NCBI GenBank assembly: GCA_934636825.1
Contig: CAKUBG010000009.1
Location: forward strand, 20,098-84,097
Origin: an uncultured bacterium
Lineage (GTDB): Bacteria > Vulcanimicrobiota > Xenobia > Xenobiales > Xenobiaceae
Direction of reading: 5' to 3'
DNA: 64,000 bases
Shown here: positions 8,551-17,657 of the stretch, in pieces
How the letters are laid out: the number at the start of each line of letters is the position of its first letter
Position numbering within the stretch: the stretch's first letter is position 1
Notes under the pieces: generated by a model
Databases searched by the model: none
What the model saw: the letters and a program-made list of their open reading frames with translations, nothing else
Told to the model about the DNA's origin: nothing
Program-made: the position numbers and the translations under genes

Positions 8551-10287
8551 ATGGAAAATATAAGGGGAGAAAAGCACACCAAGAGTATCTCTGAATTGGA
8601 CCTAGGCACTTCTATGTCTGATTTATGTCTTGGAGCGGATCTCAGCTCTGGTGATAACCTTGGACTTGGTACTGTGGGGTCGGCTGCGAGCTACGGAGCA
8701 TATGATTGCGAGGATCTGGATTTGGTAGATGCCGCTCCGTCGTCCAATTTTGACGAGCCTCCGGAACTTGTTGCCCCTGAACTGGCTCAAAAGAAAAGAG
8801 CGGAAGCAGCCAAGCATGCCGAACTTGAACTTAAACTGGAAGAAGCCAGACAACAATTAAAAAAGGCTGAGGCTCTTAAGTCCAAATCTGCTAAAGTGGC
8901 GCATAAGCCTGCCAAAGCCAAGAAAAAGACCGACAGCTCCGTAGAAGTGACAGTAGACGACCCGGTTCGCCAATACCTGAAAGAGATAGGCAGAGTTGAG
9001 TTGCTTACTCCCGAACGCGAATGTGAGCTGGCTCAGAGCATTGAGAAGGGCAATGAAGCTGCCGAAACATTGCTTATGGAGCCCGGTTTCCGTGAGTTGG
9101 TTTTGGATCTTTTGAGTGAGGTTGCCGACAAGCGTGATGTTCCCGGTTTTTCTCTTACTTTGGATGAAACTGAGCCCGATATAAACAAAGAAGACGATAT
9201 TAACGATGCGGCTCCGACTTCGCATAGTACCTTGATCGATGTAGTCAATAGATTGAAGACTTGCGACGCCAAAGTTTGGAGAATTAAGTTCCGCGAATTG
9301 GTTGAACGTCAAAAACTGGTTGAAGAGTGCTTCAATGAAGCCAAGCGCCAGTATCGTTTGGGGATACTTCGAGAAGTAAAAGATGAAGTTCCCAAAGCTA
9401 GAGAACGTTTGGAGCGTTTTGAAGCTTTGGACAAACTGGTCAGAGCTGGAAGCTCTTCCAAGCGTGACCTTACTGAGGCCAATTTGCGTTTGGTCGTCAG
9501 CATTGCCAAAAAATATATCAGTCGCGGTATGCTCTTTTTAGACCTTATACAAGAAGGCAATTTGGGACTTATCCGTGCCGTTGAAAAGTTTAATTATCGC
9601 AAAGGATACAAATTCAGTACCTATGCCACATGGTGGATCCGCCAAGCCATTACCAGAGCTTTGGCCGATCAAGCCCGCACTATTCGTATCCCTGTGCATA
9701 TGGTAGAAACGATTAACCGCCTTACTCGTGTAACCAGGTTGCTGTTGCAAGAAAATGGTCGTGATCCAACGGTAGAAGAGATCGCCATGCGTATGTATCC
9801 TATCGATGAAGACGCACTTTGCAACGAATTAAGCGAACTTTATAAAGAGCCTATTACTCCTGAAGATAAGCGCTATCAAGAAAAAGTGGCAGAGCGGAAG
9901 CGCAGTGCCGAAGCTAAGGTGCGCGAAATTCAGAAGATTGCTCAAGAGCCGATCTCTTTAGAAACTCCCATTGGTGAAGAAGAAGATTCTCACTTAGGCG
10001 ATTTTATTGAAGATGAAGGCGCGGTTGCTCCTGCTGAAGCTGCAGCTAGAGTGTGGCTTAGTGAGCGCATTAAAGAAGTGTTAGATAAGCTTTCTGTGCG
10101 TGAGCGAGAGGTGCTTGAGTTGCGCTTCGGATTGCGCGACGGCCATACACGTACTTTGGAAGAAGTAGGCAGCATATTTAAAGTTACGCGTGAGCGTATA
10201 CGTCAGATCGAAGCTAAAGCTTTGCGTAAGTTGCGCTTGCCTGAGCCGCGTAAGTTCTTGCAAGACTATTGGGATGCCAATAATTAG
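8551..10287 (+). CDS. rpoD: primary RNA polymerase sigma factor (sigma-70)
   Basis: Directs RNA polymerase to housekeeping promoters. After an acidic, Lys/Ala-rich N-terminal stretch of about 125 residues there is region 1.2 (DDPVRQYLKEIG), a spacer, region 2 (LVVSIAKKYISRGM, LIQEGNLGLIRAVEKF, FSTYATWWIRQAI), region 3 (RIPVHMVETINRL) and region 4 (VLELRFGL, then TLEEVGSIFKVTRERIRQIE, the -35-binding helix-turn-helix). The length of 578 residues fits a primary sigma factor with a moderate non-conserved region. AAGGTAAAGG lies just before the ATG. It follows dnaG; the next gene starts 46 bases after its stop and may be read through from it. Confidence 0.97.
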   Translation: MENIRGEKHTKSISELDLGTSMSDLCLGADLSSGDNLGLGTVGSAASYGAYDCEDLDLVDAAPSSNFDEPPELVAPELAQKKRAEAAKHAELELKLEEARQQLKKAEALKSKSAKVAHKPAKAKKKTDSSVEVTVDDPVRQYLKEIGRVELLTPERECELAQSIEKGNEAAETLLMEPGFRELVLDLLSEVADKRDVPGFSLTLDETEPDINKEDDINDAAPTSHSTLIDVVNRLKTCDAKVWRIKFRELVERQKLVEECFNEAKRQYRLGILREVKDEVPKARERLERFEALDKLVRAGSSSKRDLTEANLRLVVSIAKKYISRGMLFLDLIQEGNLGLIRAVEKFNYRKGYKFSTYATWWIRQAITRALADQARTIRIPVHMVETINRLTRVTRLLLQENGRDPTVEEIAMRMYPIDEDALCNELSELYKEPITPEDKRYQEKVAERKRSAEAKVREIQKIAQEPISLETPIGEEEDSHLGDFIEDEGAVAPAEAAARVWLSERIKEVLDKLSVREREVLELRFGLRDGHTRTLEEVGSIFKVTRERIRQIEAKALRKLRLPEPRKFLQDYWDANN

Positions 10288-10333
10288 GCATTTTCCTGGA
10301 AGCGGTTGTAATAAGTTGGTGGAGTTGAAGAAT

Positions 10334-11302
10334 ATGTTTAGTTGCAAGCTGCAGAAGTTGTATAAGCTGTTAGGTCGTTGTTTAAAAACTTCTGCTGTGA
10401 GCTTAGGGGTGTTGGCCATTTTTATGAGCGGTGCTCAGGCATCTGAAAATCATACCGACTCTGCGGTGAAGGCTTCTACCAAGTCGCAAGTGATGGTAGC
10501 GCAAAAGCCGACGCCAAACACTAAGTCAACTTCTGCATCTTCATCTCCAGCCAAAACAACCGCTTCGTCTGCTACTGCCGGATCTGAAAAAACTATTTAC
10601 GAAGCCAAGGCTCAAGCTCTTAGTCAGAAGGCTTTAGGCTTACGCGCTTACGCCCGTTTGCAAGTGCTGATCGAATACTACTTCATGGAAAGTGGCTTAT
10701 ATCCAGTTAGCTTAAAAACTTTGGAGCATAGTTTCAATGTCGGTTTGCCTGCCGACGCTCCTAAAGTTGTCTTGGGAAACGATCCTCTTTCCGGCAAGCC
10801 TTTTGTCTATAGCGTAAGCAAAGATCGTCGCCATTACACTCTGTATTTGCCTGAACCTGCCAAATATGGTCAAGACATTCCTAACTTGGAAACTATCGAT
10901 TGGGGTTGGTTGCTTTTAGCTGCAGAAGGAAAGCGCATGGAACGTTTACTTTCCGATTGTACTCGCAATATTAACGAGTTAGCCACCGCTTGTGAGATCT
11001 ATGCTAAAGATCACAACAAGGCTTTCCCTGCCAAATTAGAAGCTTTGCGTCCTCAGTATATGTTCCGTGAATTGCGTTGTCCCGCTTCTGGAAAGCCATA
11101 CATATATGTTTTTAGGCGCGGAGGCTATACTATAGAGTGCCCTGACGCTCATAAACATGGCTTGGGTTCTTTGAAATATGATTCTGATAGGGGACTTCTT
11201 GTTACTGGTGCTGACAGTGAAAATGCCCAAGGAGTCAAAAAAGCTGAAGCCGCATCTACTACCGAGTCTAACCAAAAAACGTCAAGTAAAATCAAACAGT
11301 AG
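10334..11302 (+). CDS. exported protein with two pseudopilin-like modules
   Basis: Unrecognised as a named gene. The first 36 residues form a signal peptide: basic start, hydrophobic core (AVSLGVLAIFMSGAQA) and likely cleavage after AQA. A Ser/Thr/Lys/Ala-rich linker of about 60 residues follows. Then come two modules that each resemble the soluble half of type II secretion or type IV pseudopilins: a helix (ARLQVLIEYYFMESGLYP and NINELATACEIYAKD), a YP/FP-containing turn, and a DPLSGKPFVYS or CPASGKPYIYV strand like the GspG DPWGxPYxY motif. There is no prepilin-type leader, so it is probably a soluble exported protein. ATG 10334 is chosen because GGAG sits 9 bases upstream and the signal peptide begins there. 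It ends with a Lys/Thr-rich tail. Confidence 0.7.
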   Translation: MFSCKLQKLYKLLGRCLKTSAVSLGVLAIFMSGAQASENHTDSAVKASTKSQVMVAQKPTPNTKSTSASSSPAKTTASSATAGSEKTIYEAKAQALSQKALGLRAYARLQVLIEYYFMESGLYPVSLKTLEHSFNVGLPADAPKVVLGNDPLSGKPFVYSVSKDRRHYTLYLPEPAKYGQDIPNLETIDWGWLLLAAEGKRMERLLSDCTRNINELATACEIYAKDHNKAFPAKLEALRPQYMFRELRCPASGKPYIYVFRRGGYTIECPDAHKHGLGSLKYDSDRGLLVTGADSENAQGVKKAEAASTTESNQKTSSKIKQ

Positions 11303-11382
11303 TCTCCTTTTACTTTGCGCTGATATATTTTTCGGCATTACTTTCTTACAATTTTTTGTTAGATGATTTGAGTTATGCCTAA

Positions 11383-11429
11383 GCGTCTTGAGAATCAAGC
11401 TTAAGTCGTTCTCGAGACGCTCTTTTTTT
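11383..11429 (+). terminator. intrinsic terminator
   Basis: GCGTCTTGAGAA (11383-11394) pairs with TTCTCGAGACGC (11409-11420), followed by TCTTTTTTT. It sits after the exported-protein gene and just before the helicase start. Confidence 0.85.
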
Positions 11430-11459
11430 GTATTTTTGATAGAATTGAAAGGTTTGAAT

Positions 11460-13382
11460 ATGGAACTGATTCCCTTTACCCAGTGGCCGCTTAATAGCGC
11501 TTTGCAAGAAAGTTTGCAAAAAGCCGGTTTTACTACTCCTACCGAAGTGCAGCAAGCCTGTTGGGATGATGTTTTGTCAGGAACGGATTTATTAGTTCAG
11601 TCTTGTACCGGGACAGGAAAGACTTTAGCCTTCTCTTTGCCTCTCCTTAACAATCCTGATAATGCGCGTCCGGCTTCTATTTTGGTCGTTTTACCTACTC
11701 GTGAGTTGGCTATGCAAGTAGCCAGAGTTATCAATTCTCTGGGCACTAAAGCAGCTTTGTTATACGGAGGAGGAAGCTACCATGAGCAAATGCGCTCTTT
11801 GAAGCAAGGGGCTCCGGTAATTGTCGGTACTCCGGGGCGTTTGATCGATCATATTGAGCGTGGCTCTTTGGATTTGAGTGGCTGTCGGGCTTTGGTTTTA
11901 GATGAAGCAGACGAAATTTTAGATATGGGCTTTGCCGAAGAATTAGACAAGATTTTGGCTTCTTTGCCCACCGAGCGCCAAACATTACTTTTCTCCGCTA
12001 CTATGCCGACCGAGATGGAAGAACTGGCTAAAAAAACTTTACGTGAAGATTGTCATCGCATTTCTATAAGCGTAGGTTTAACGGCGGCTCACGATATCAG
12101 CCATGAAGTTTATCTGGTAGCTAAAGAATGGCGAGCTAAGGCCCTTTGCAATATTTTGCACGCTGAGGCACCGCAATTGGCTATTATCTTTTGCCATACT
12201 AAAGTGGAGACCGACGAACTTACCCAAACTTTAATTCACTCTGGCTTAAATGTACTTTCCTTGCACGGAGATATGGCTCAAGCTGAGCGCACGCGCACTT
12301 TGAGTAGCTTCCGCAGTGGGGCGGCCAAATATTTGGTCGCTACTGATGTGGCCGCTCGAGGTTTAGATGTTGATGGAGTCACTCACGTAATCAATATGGC
12401 TCCTCCCCAAAATACCGAAACATATATCCATCGTGTTGGTCGTACCGGAAGAGCTGGTAAGAGAGGTACGGCTATTACCTTTGTGGCTAGACATGAACTG
12501 AATCGCTTCAAAAGGTTGGTCGGTAAAGCCAAAATTGATATTGAAATTGGTAAATTGCCTCAAGCTGAAGAAGTTCGCCGTCGTATAAAAGCTGATTTCC
12601 ACAAAGAAGTGACAGAAAGATTGGCTTCTGCCGTTAATGAAGATTATCGTCTCTTGGCTGCTGAATTGCTCAGTTACCTTAGTCCTTCTGACAGTTTGGC
12701 TGCTGTACTCAGTATGGTACCCAGGGCCAGGGCCATTTTTACAGCCGGTTGTAATGTGTCTGTGCAAGAATTAGATAGAGGCAGTAGACGCAGTAAAGCT
12801 GAGCGCAACAGCCTTTTGGACAAAGCAGCTAAAAAAGCCGGTGCTGCGGCAGCCGAAGGTATGAGCTATATTCAAATCAATTTGGGACGCAGTGACGGTA
12901 TAAATGTCCAGGCTATTTTGCGTATGTTAGCCGAAGCCGCTTCTTTATCCAAAACCGAGGTCGGCGACATAGAGCTGCGCTCTCACACTACTTTTGTAGA
13001 ACTTCCCAGCGAAGACGCAGCTGCTGTTTTGGAAGCTTTGAATCATTATGATTTTGGCCCGGTGCGCTTGAGAGCTCGTTTAATTACGCCCGAAAAACTT
13101 AAAGTGTTACTTCCTGTCGAAGTAAAATCGCCTAAGCATAAGAACGCTTCTCAAGAACGTCGTGAAGCTAAAGGCAGACGTGGCGAAGGACGCAAGAATA
13201 GTGGACGCAATTTCAGCAAAGATGAAAAAGGCAAACGCACTCACAGTGATAGTCGGCGTAATGGACAGCGCGGATTTGCGGATCGTTCTCATAAAAGTAC
13301 CGAATCCGGAAATAGGCGCGGGCAGAAAAAAGAAGGTTTCAATAGGGGAGGCAGAGCTCAGCGCAGAAATAAGAAATATTAG
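11460..13382 (+). CDS. DEAD-box RNA helicase with DbpA-type RNA-binding domain
   Basis: ATP-dependent RNA helicase, probably acting in ribosome assembly or RNA turnover. Helicase motifs in order: Q motif region, CTGTGKT (I), PTRELAMQ (Ia), GTPGRLIDH (Ib), LDEADEI (II), FSATM (III), FCHTK (IV), ATDVAARGLD (V), HRVGRTGRAG (VI). Residues about 470-550 form a DbpA/CsdA-type RRM-like domain (MSYIQINLGRSDG, then beta-alpha-beta). The last 70 residues are rich in Arg, Gly, Lys and Ser, expected to bind RNA non-specifically. The architecture is that of DeaD/CsdA rather than DbpA, whose tail is short. ATG 11460 is preceded by GAAAGG at a good distance. Total 640 residues. Confidence 0.93.
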   Translation: MELIPFTQWPLNSALQESLQKAGFTTPTEVQQACWDDVLSGTDLLVQSCTGTGKTLAFSLPLLNNPDNARPASILVVLPTRELAMQVARVINSLGTKAALLYGGGSYHEQMRSLKQGAPVIVGTPGRLIDHIERGSLDLSGCRALVLDEADEILDMGFAEELDKILASLPTERQTLLFSATMPTEMEELAKKTLREDCHRISISVGLTAAHDISHEVYLVAKEWRAKALCNILHAEAPQLAIIFCHTKVETDELTQTLIHSGLNVLSLHGDMAQAERTRTLSSFRSGAAKYLVATDVAARGLDVDGVTHVINMAPPQNTETYIHRVGRTGRAGKRGTAITFVARHELNRFKRLVGKAKIDIEIGKLPQAEEVRRRIKADFHKEVTERLASAVNEDYRLLAAELLSYLSPSDSLAAVLSMVPRARAIFTAGCNVSVQELDRGSRRSKAERNSLLDKAAKKAGAAAAEGMSYIQINLGRSDGINVQAILRMLAEAASLSKTEVGDIELRSHTTFVELPSEDAAAVLEALNHYDFGPVRLRARLITPEKLKVLLPVEVKSPKHKNASQERREAKGRRGEGRKNSGRNFSKDEKGKRTHSDSRRNGQRGFADRSHKSTESGNRRGQKKEGFNRGGRAQRRNKKY

Positions 13383-13407
13383 CTAAGTCCAGGGGAGTGC
13401 ATTTAAT

Positions 13408-15093
13408 ATGTTGTGTAAAGTAACTCTGCCTCACGGCGTTCAAGAAGTTTCCAACGATACTTTTATTTGCGATGTTTTGTGTCGCGATTTAGGGATCGAT
13501 GATTCGGCTCAAGCCATGAAATTACCTTTGTGCATAAATCATTTACGTACAGTAGGCTATGTCGGAGCTCAGGTAGATGGCGAAATTGTCGATTTGAAAG
13601 CTCAGATAGCCTCTGATTGTAAAATCACTCCTCTGACTAACGATGACTACTTCGGTCGTCATATAGTTACGCGTAGTTCTGCCTATTTGTTAGTTTATGC
13701 TGCCAAATTGGTCAACCCGCAAGCTGTTTTGGAAATTGGCCAGTCATTACATAGCCAGCTATTTTTCTACGTAAAAAATGTAGAAGATATTGAATCTTTC
13801 GGAAAAGAAGTAGATAAGACGTTTGCTAAACTTTGTGCCAAAAGAGTGCCGTTTAAAAATAGTTTGGTTCCTCCTTCTGCTGCTTTAAATATGGTGGAAG
13901 ATCCCGACGGTGATCGGCGTTACGTTGTCAATTGTTGGGTTGGCTCAAAATTCGGCGTGGTAAATATCGGCGATTATACTGATTTGGCATACGGTCCCTT
14001 TGTACCAGATGCTGGCTTTTTGCGCTCCATTAAAGTTGTAGGTATGCCCGAAGGTTTGCTTTTGGCTCAAGAACCTGTACAACTTCCTTCCGAAGAACTC
14101 AAGAGCTTTATGCTTGGTGCCGCTACTCAGGCGAAAAACTGGAATAAGCGCATGAATATTGACACCGTAGGTAAATTGAATCGATTGATTCTGAGCGGTG
14201 AAGGTCAGAACTTAGTGCAAGTGAGTGAAACTTTGCATGAATTGCGCATAGGTGAAATTGCCCACGATATTCTTTCCCGTTCAGGCATAAAGGTTGTCTT
14301 TATCTCCGGCCCTTCCAGTTCAGGCAAAACCAGCACTGTGCGTCGCCTTTCTACTCATTTGCAAGCTATGGGCAAGCGCACCGTTTATGTGGGATTAGAT
14401 GATTATTATTTGCCTTGCGAGCAATGCCCTCGCGATGAAAAGGGTGACTACGACTTTGAAGCTATCGAAGCTTTAAATTTACCGCGCATTAAGAGTGACT
14501 TACAATCCTTGGTTGAAGGCAAAGTCACCAAAATACCTCGCTTTGATTTTGTTAATCAGCGTCCTTTCCCCGCCGAAGAGGAAAATTCGCTCTGTTTAGG
14601 TGACGATCAAATCTTACTTATGGAAGGTATTCACGGCCTTAATCCGGCTATCACTGAAGCCATACCGCGTGACAAACGTTACGCTATTTTCGTAAGCGCT
14701 TTGCCACAGCTCAATATGGACAATGTCAACAGGGTGCCTACTACTTATGCTCGTTTGTTGCGTCGCATTATTAGAGATAGGCGTTACAGAGGCGTGTCGG
14801 CTGACAGCACTATTAAGCGCTGGCCGAGTGTTCGCCGAGGTGAAAATAAGTATATCTTCCCTCACCAGAGCCGTTCGGACGCTATCTTCAATTCTGCTTT
14901 AGCTTATGAATTGGCAGTTTTCCGCCATTATGCTTGGCCTTATCTTTTGGAAGTACCTGAAGACAGTCCTTCCTATACTATGGCTAGAGACATGTTGCGC
15001 TTCCTGACTAAGGTAGTGCCTATGGATTCAGAGTGGATCCCCAAAAACTCTGTGCTGCGTGAATTCTTGGGCGGCAGCATCTATCAATACTAA
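13408..15093 (+). CDS. TGS/SAD-like N-terminus fused to uridine kinase-type nucleoside kinase
   Basis: Three parts are visible. Residues 1-60 look like a TGS domain (LPHGVQEV). Residues 60-220 look like the second additional domain of threonyl-tRNA synthetase (GRHIVTRSSAYLLVYAAKL, GQSLHSQLFFYV). Residues 285-560 are a phosphoribulokinase/uridine-kinase P-loop domain: SGPSSSGKTSTVRRL (Walker A), LDDYYLP, and IHGLNP. Such fusions are known in several anaerobic bacteria and are annotated as nucleoside kinases; the role of the synthetase-derived part is not established. The tRNA synthetase catalytic core is absent, so it is not ThrRS. AGGGGAG lies upstream of the ATG. A terminator follows. Confidence 0.85.
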   Translation: MLCKVTLPHGVQEVSNDTFICDVLCRDLGIDDSAQAMKLPLCINHLRTVGYVGAQVDGEIVDLKAQIASDCKITPLTNDDYFGRHIVTRSSAYLLVYAAKLVNPQAVLEIGQSLHSQLFFYVKNVEDIESFGKEVDKTFAKLCAKRVPFKNSLVPPSAALNMVEDPDGDRRYVVNCWVGSKFGVVNIGDYTDLAYGPFVPDAGFLRSIKVVGMPEGLLLAQEPVQLPSEELKSFMLGAATQAKNWNKRMNIDTVGKLNRLILSGEGQNLVQVSETLHELRIGEIAHDILSRSGIKVVFISGPSSSGKTSTVRRLSTHLQAMGKRTVYVGLDDYYLPCEQCPRDEKGDYDFEAIEALNLPRIKSDLQSLVEGKVTKIPRFDFVNQRPFPAEEENSLCLGDDQILLMEGIHGLNPAITEAIPRDKRYAIFVSALPQLNMDNVNRVPTTYARLLRRIIRDRRYRGVSADSTIKRWPSVRRGENKYIFPHQSRSDAIFNSALAYELAVFRHYAWPYLLEVPEDSPSYTMARDMLRFLTKVVPMDSEWIPKNSVLREFLGGSIYQY

Positions 15094-15103
15094 AGTATCA
15101 TAG

Positions 15104-15157
15104 AAGCGCTTCATCTGTTTGCCAAAATGCTAAAAGCAAGTTGATGAAGCGCTTTTT
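15104..15157 (+). terminator. intrinsic terminator
   Basis: AAGCGCTTCATC near 15104-15115 pairs with GATGAAGCGCTT at 15143-15154, followed by TTT and a T-rich stretch. Confidence 0.85.
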
Positions 15158-15175
15158 CTATTTTAGAGATACTCT

Positions 15176-15203
15176 TTGACAATGTTGGCTTATATGCTAG
15201 ACT
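15176..15203 (+). promoter_or_regulatory. sigma-70 promoter with extended -10
   Basis: TTGACA at 15176-15181, 16-base spacer, TAGACT at 15198-15203 preceded by TGC. It drives the next gene, whose ATG lies about 60 bases further. Confidence 0.7.
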
Positions 15204-15269
15204 GATCGTGTGGTCGCTCACAAAGTGGCCACTTGGCAACATAAAATTATATACAAGGGGGGAAATTAT

Positions 15270-16232
15270 ATGGTAGAAATTAGTTCTGCTCACAGCAATG
15301 GTGCCTTTGTTAATAGCCACATTGCCGTTTCTAGTTTTAAGGCCAAAAGTGCCTATAATAGTGAGCCTGATAGTTCGCTTCGGCAGCCGAATACTGCTGA
15401 TAGTTTGTGCTTAACGACAAATTCCGCTTCCTTTTTCGATTTTAATAATTTGCCCTTAGGTAGTTCTTACCAAAGCACTTTAGGCTCATCTTCTCTAAAG
15501 CAAAATCAAATTTTAGCCAGCTCTCTTGTACCTAGGAGCTTAAATGAGCAAGAGGCTGAAGCTTTATCCAATCAGCAACTGAAGGCTGAATATGGGCGTC
15601 ATTGGCAAATATCTTCGGATTCAGAAGCCAAAAAGCAAAAATGTGTCAACCAATCAATTGTTTTAAATCAAAGTAGGGAGCAAGCTTTGCATATGAATAA
15701 GCTTGGTTCTACTTTGAAGCAAAGCGGCCAAAAATTGGGACAGCAGGCTCTGGCGCAAATTGTATCCGGCTTGGCCCTTTACGCTTCAGGGACTGCTATG
15801 GAAGCTGCAGGCAAAGCTATGCTCAGCTGTCCTTTCACCAAAGCGGTCGGTGCAGCCATGATATCCAAAGGCAAAGCTCTGAAACAGCGTGGTTTGCAAA
15901 TGCGCCAATATGGTCAAAAGCTGGAAGTAAATTCAAAAAAAATGTTAGCTTCCGGTCTCTGTCTGGGAGTATCGGCAAATAAACAGCTCAACAGCATTAA
16001 AAATGCTTGGCAAACTCTCAATAATATCTATCGGCAAATCAAGACGGTGGGAAACTTAGCCCAAAACAGTATGCTTTGTGCTGAAGCGATAGGACGTAAG
16101 CGCGGCCTTGTCTTAGGAACTGCATTTGGCTTAGGTAAATCTAAAGTAGATTTATCTGGCCAAAAAGCCAATAACGGAAGTGCGATTGTATCAAGTAAGC
16201 CAATAAATTCAAAAAGTTCAGCTGTCACTTGA
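15270..16232 (+). CDS. unrecognised protein with glycine-heptad repeats
   Basis: No family recognised. AAGGGGGG lies seven bases before ATG 15270 and decides the start (MVEISSAHS). The N-terminal 135 residues are Ser/Asn/Gln-rich and low in hydrophobics. Residues from about 150 to 245 consist of heptads of the form G-x-x-[L/M]-x-x-x, for example GLALYAS, GTAMEAA, GKALKQR, GLQMRQY and GQKLEVN, interrupted by one Cys-Pro break. That pattern gives a long amphipathic helix with a glycine on one face, as in helix-packing or membrane-active proteins. The rest is Lys/Ser-rich. There is no signal peptide and no clear transmembrane span. It has its own promoter and terminator, so it is a single-gene unit. 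Confidence 0.65.
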   Translation: MVEISSAHSNGAFVNSHIAVSSFKAKSAYNSEPDSSLRQPNTADSLCLTTNSASFFDFNNLPLGSSYQSTLGSSSLKQNQILASSLVPRSLNEQEAEALSNQQLKAEYGRHWQISSDSEAKKQKCVNQSIVLNQSREQALHMNKLGSTLKQSGQKLGQQALAQIVSGLALYASGTAMEAAGKAMLSCPFTKAVGAAMISKGKALKQRGLQMRQYGQKLEVNSKKMLASGLCLGVSANKQLNSIKNAWQTLNNIYRQIKTVGNLAQNSMLCAEAIGRKRGLVLGTAFGLGKSKVDLSGQKANNGSAIVSSKPINSKSSAVT

Positions 16233-16263
16233 TATAACAATGGATAACGCTGCTCTATAAGCC

Positions 16264-16311
16264 AATCACTTTGCCTGTCACTTTTTCACAGTTGGAGGCA
16301 AAGTGATTTTT
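16264..16311 (+). terminator. intrinsic terminator
   Basis: AATCACTTTGCC (16264-16275) pairs with GGCAAAGTGATT (16297-16308), followed by T residues. Confidence 0.85.
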
Positions 16312-16394
16312 GTTATATGCAGCAAAATTTTATATTTCATTGCTGGAGAAAATTACAGGAAGCCCTGCAATACAATAGAACTTTTCACAGTATC

Positions 16395-17612
16395 ATGGCT
16401 AAATTTCCAGCACTAGACGACAACTTTCCTCGTATTATTCCCTCTTTTAGACAATTAGTAAAAATTATGTCTGAATGTGTGGCCGGCGGAGTCAGCTTAA
16501 CTTGTACCGCTTTTGAATTCCGCCAATGTGACGCCGCTTTGGGAACCGCTTTGGGTAATTTTATGGAAGTTTTGCGCTTAAAAGAACTTCCTCCGGAACG
16601 CAATGAAGCAATTAACGAAATCGTACTTCTCTTTACGCGTATGAGTTCTGAAATGGCTAAATTAGAAACGGCTTTGAGCATGGATGCTACAGCTGCGGCG
16701 GTTTCTTGTGTAGCCAATATCTACGATCACTTAAAAGATTTAGAAGAATTAAATATGGACTTGAAGGCTGCCGTGGGTGACAGCCATGTCTATTCTGAAG
16801 TGCCTGTCGTAGACAGCTTGTTGCGAGCAGGCAACTTCGTATTAGAAACTAATGGAGCCGAATGGGAAGCTTTGGGCGCCCGTTTGGAGGCTCTTATTCC
16901 TCAATGGAACGAGATCGTTTCCGGAACTGGGTTGCCTGAGGAACTCATTCGTCACGACAGAGCTTTAGAACGCCTCGTGGAAGTGCTTAATGAGCGAAAT
17001 TTAGAAGCTTTGCCGGAAGTTTTAGAAGAAGTGAAAGCAAGCGGTGAGGATCTGGTCAATTTCCAAGATAGCCAAATAGATACCGACTCTTCCTCTGTAG
17101 TTTTATGTCCGTACTGCGGTAAGCCAATGGTTGAAGGCAGCAAAAAATGTTTCTCTTGCGGTGCTAGGATGCCGGAAGAATTTGAGAGAGACTCTATAGC
17201 CAACAAAGATTCTGAAAAGGGTGAAGCAGCCTACGAAGGTATGCCGGAATATGTCCAGCGCATTATGGATATTGCCCAAGAGCTCCCCAATAACGCCAAG
17301 ATGATTCGTCCTTTCAAGCGCGCCGTGGGAGAGTTGCGCCGCCGCGTAGCCGATGCTAATTCGCGTATCAATAAAATGGCTGCTTCCAAAATTAAGACGA
17401 CTCCCGAAGAGCGCGAAAATATTGATGGCATTATTGATCTGGCCAATACATGTATAGAGAATCTTTCCAAAGCTGTTGAACTTTTGGAGGGGTTCGAGCC
17501 TCCTGTCGATAGGTTCCATTTGCAATGCGCTTTGGAAGTTATGGTCAAAGCGGTTAAAGAAATGCGTGGTATGGGCGGATTGGCTCAGAAATATCGTAGC
17601 TCTAAAAAATAA
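16395..17612 (+). CDS. zinc-ribbon helical protein, paralog A
   Basis: Not a recognised family. The protein of 405 residues is mostly helical and acidic. At about residues 237-265 there is a zinc ribbon, CPYCGKPM then CFSCGARMPEE. The gene immediately downstream encodes a paralog: both begin with KxPxLDDxFPxxIP, share the same length of the helical N-terminal part, and place the zinc ribbon in the same position before a helical C-terminal part. ATG 16395 is chosen by that alignment even though its ribosome-binding site is poor; the frame is open for 26 codons further upstream. No signal peptide or transmembrane segment is seen, so it is probably cytoplasmic. The function is unknown. Confidence 0.7.
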   Translation: MAKFPALDDNFPRIIPSFRQLVKIMSECVAGGVSLTCTAFEFRQCDAALGTALGNFMEVLRLKELPPERNEAINEIVLLFTRMSSEMAKLETALSMDATAAAVSCVANIYDHLKDLEELNMDLKAAVGDSHVYSEVPVVDSLLRAGNFVLETNGAEWEALGARLEALIPQWNEIVSGTGLPEELIRHDRALERLVEVLNERNLEALPEVLEEVKASGEDLVNFQDSQIDTDSSSVVLCPYCGKPMVEGSKKCFSCGARMPEEFERDSIANKDSEKGEAAYEGMPEYVQRIMDIAQELPNNAKMIRPFKRAVGELRRRVADANSRINKMAASKIKTTPEERENIDGIIDLANTCIENLSKAVELLEGFEPPVDRFHLQCALEVMVKAVKEMRGMGGLAQKYRSSKK

Positions 17613-17657
17613 TTAGTTTTCTTTTGCGTATATGTGATACAGTTCGTTGGAGGTACC

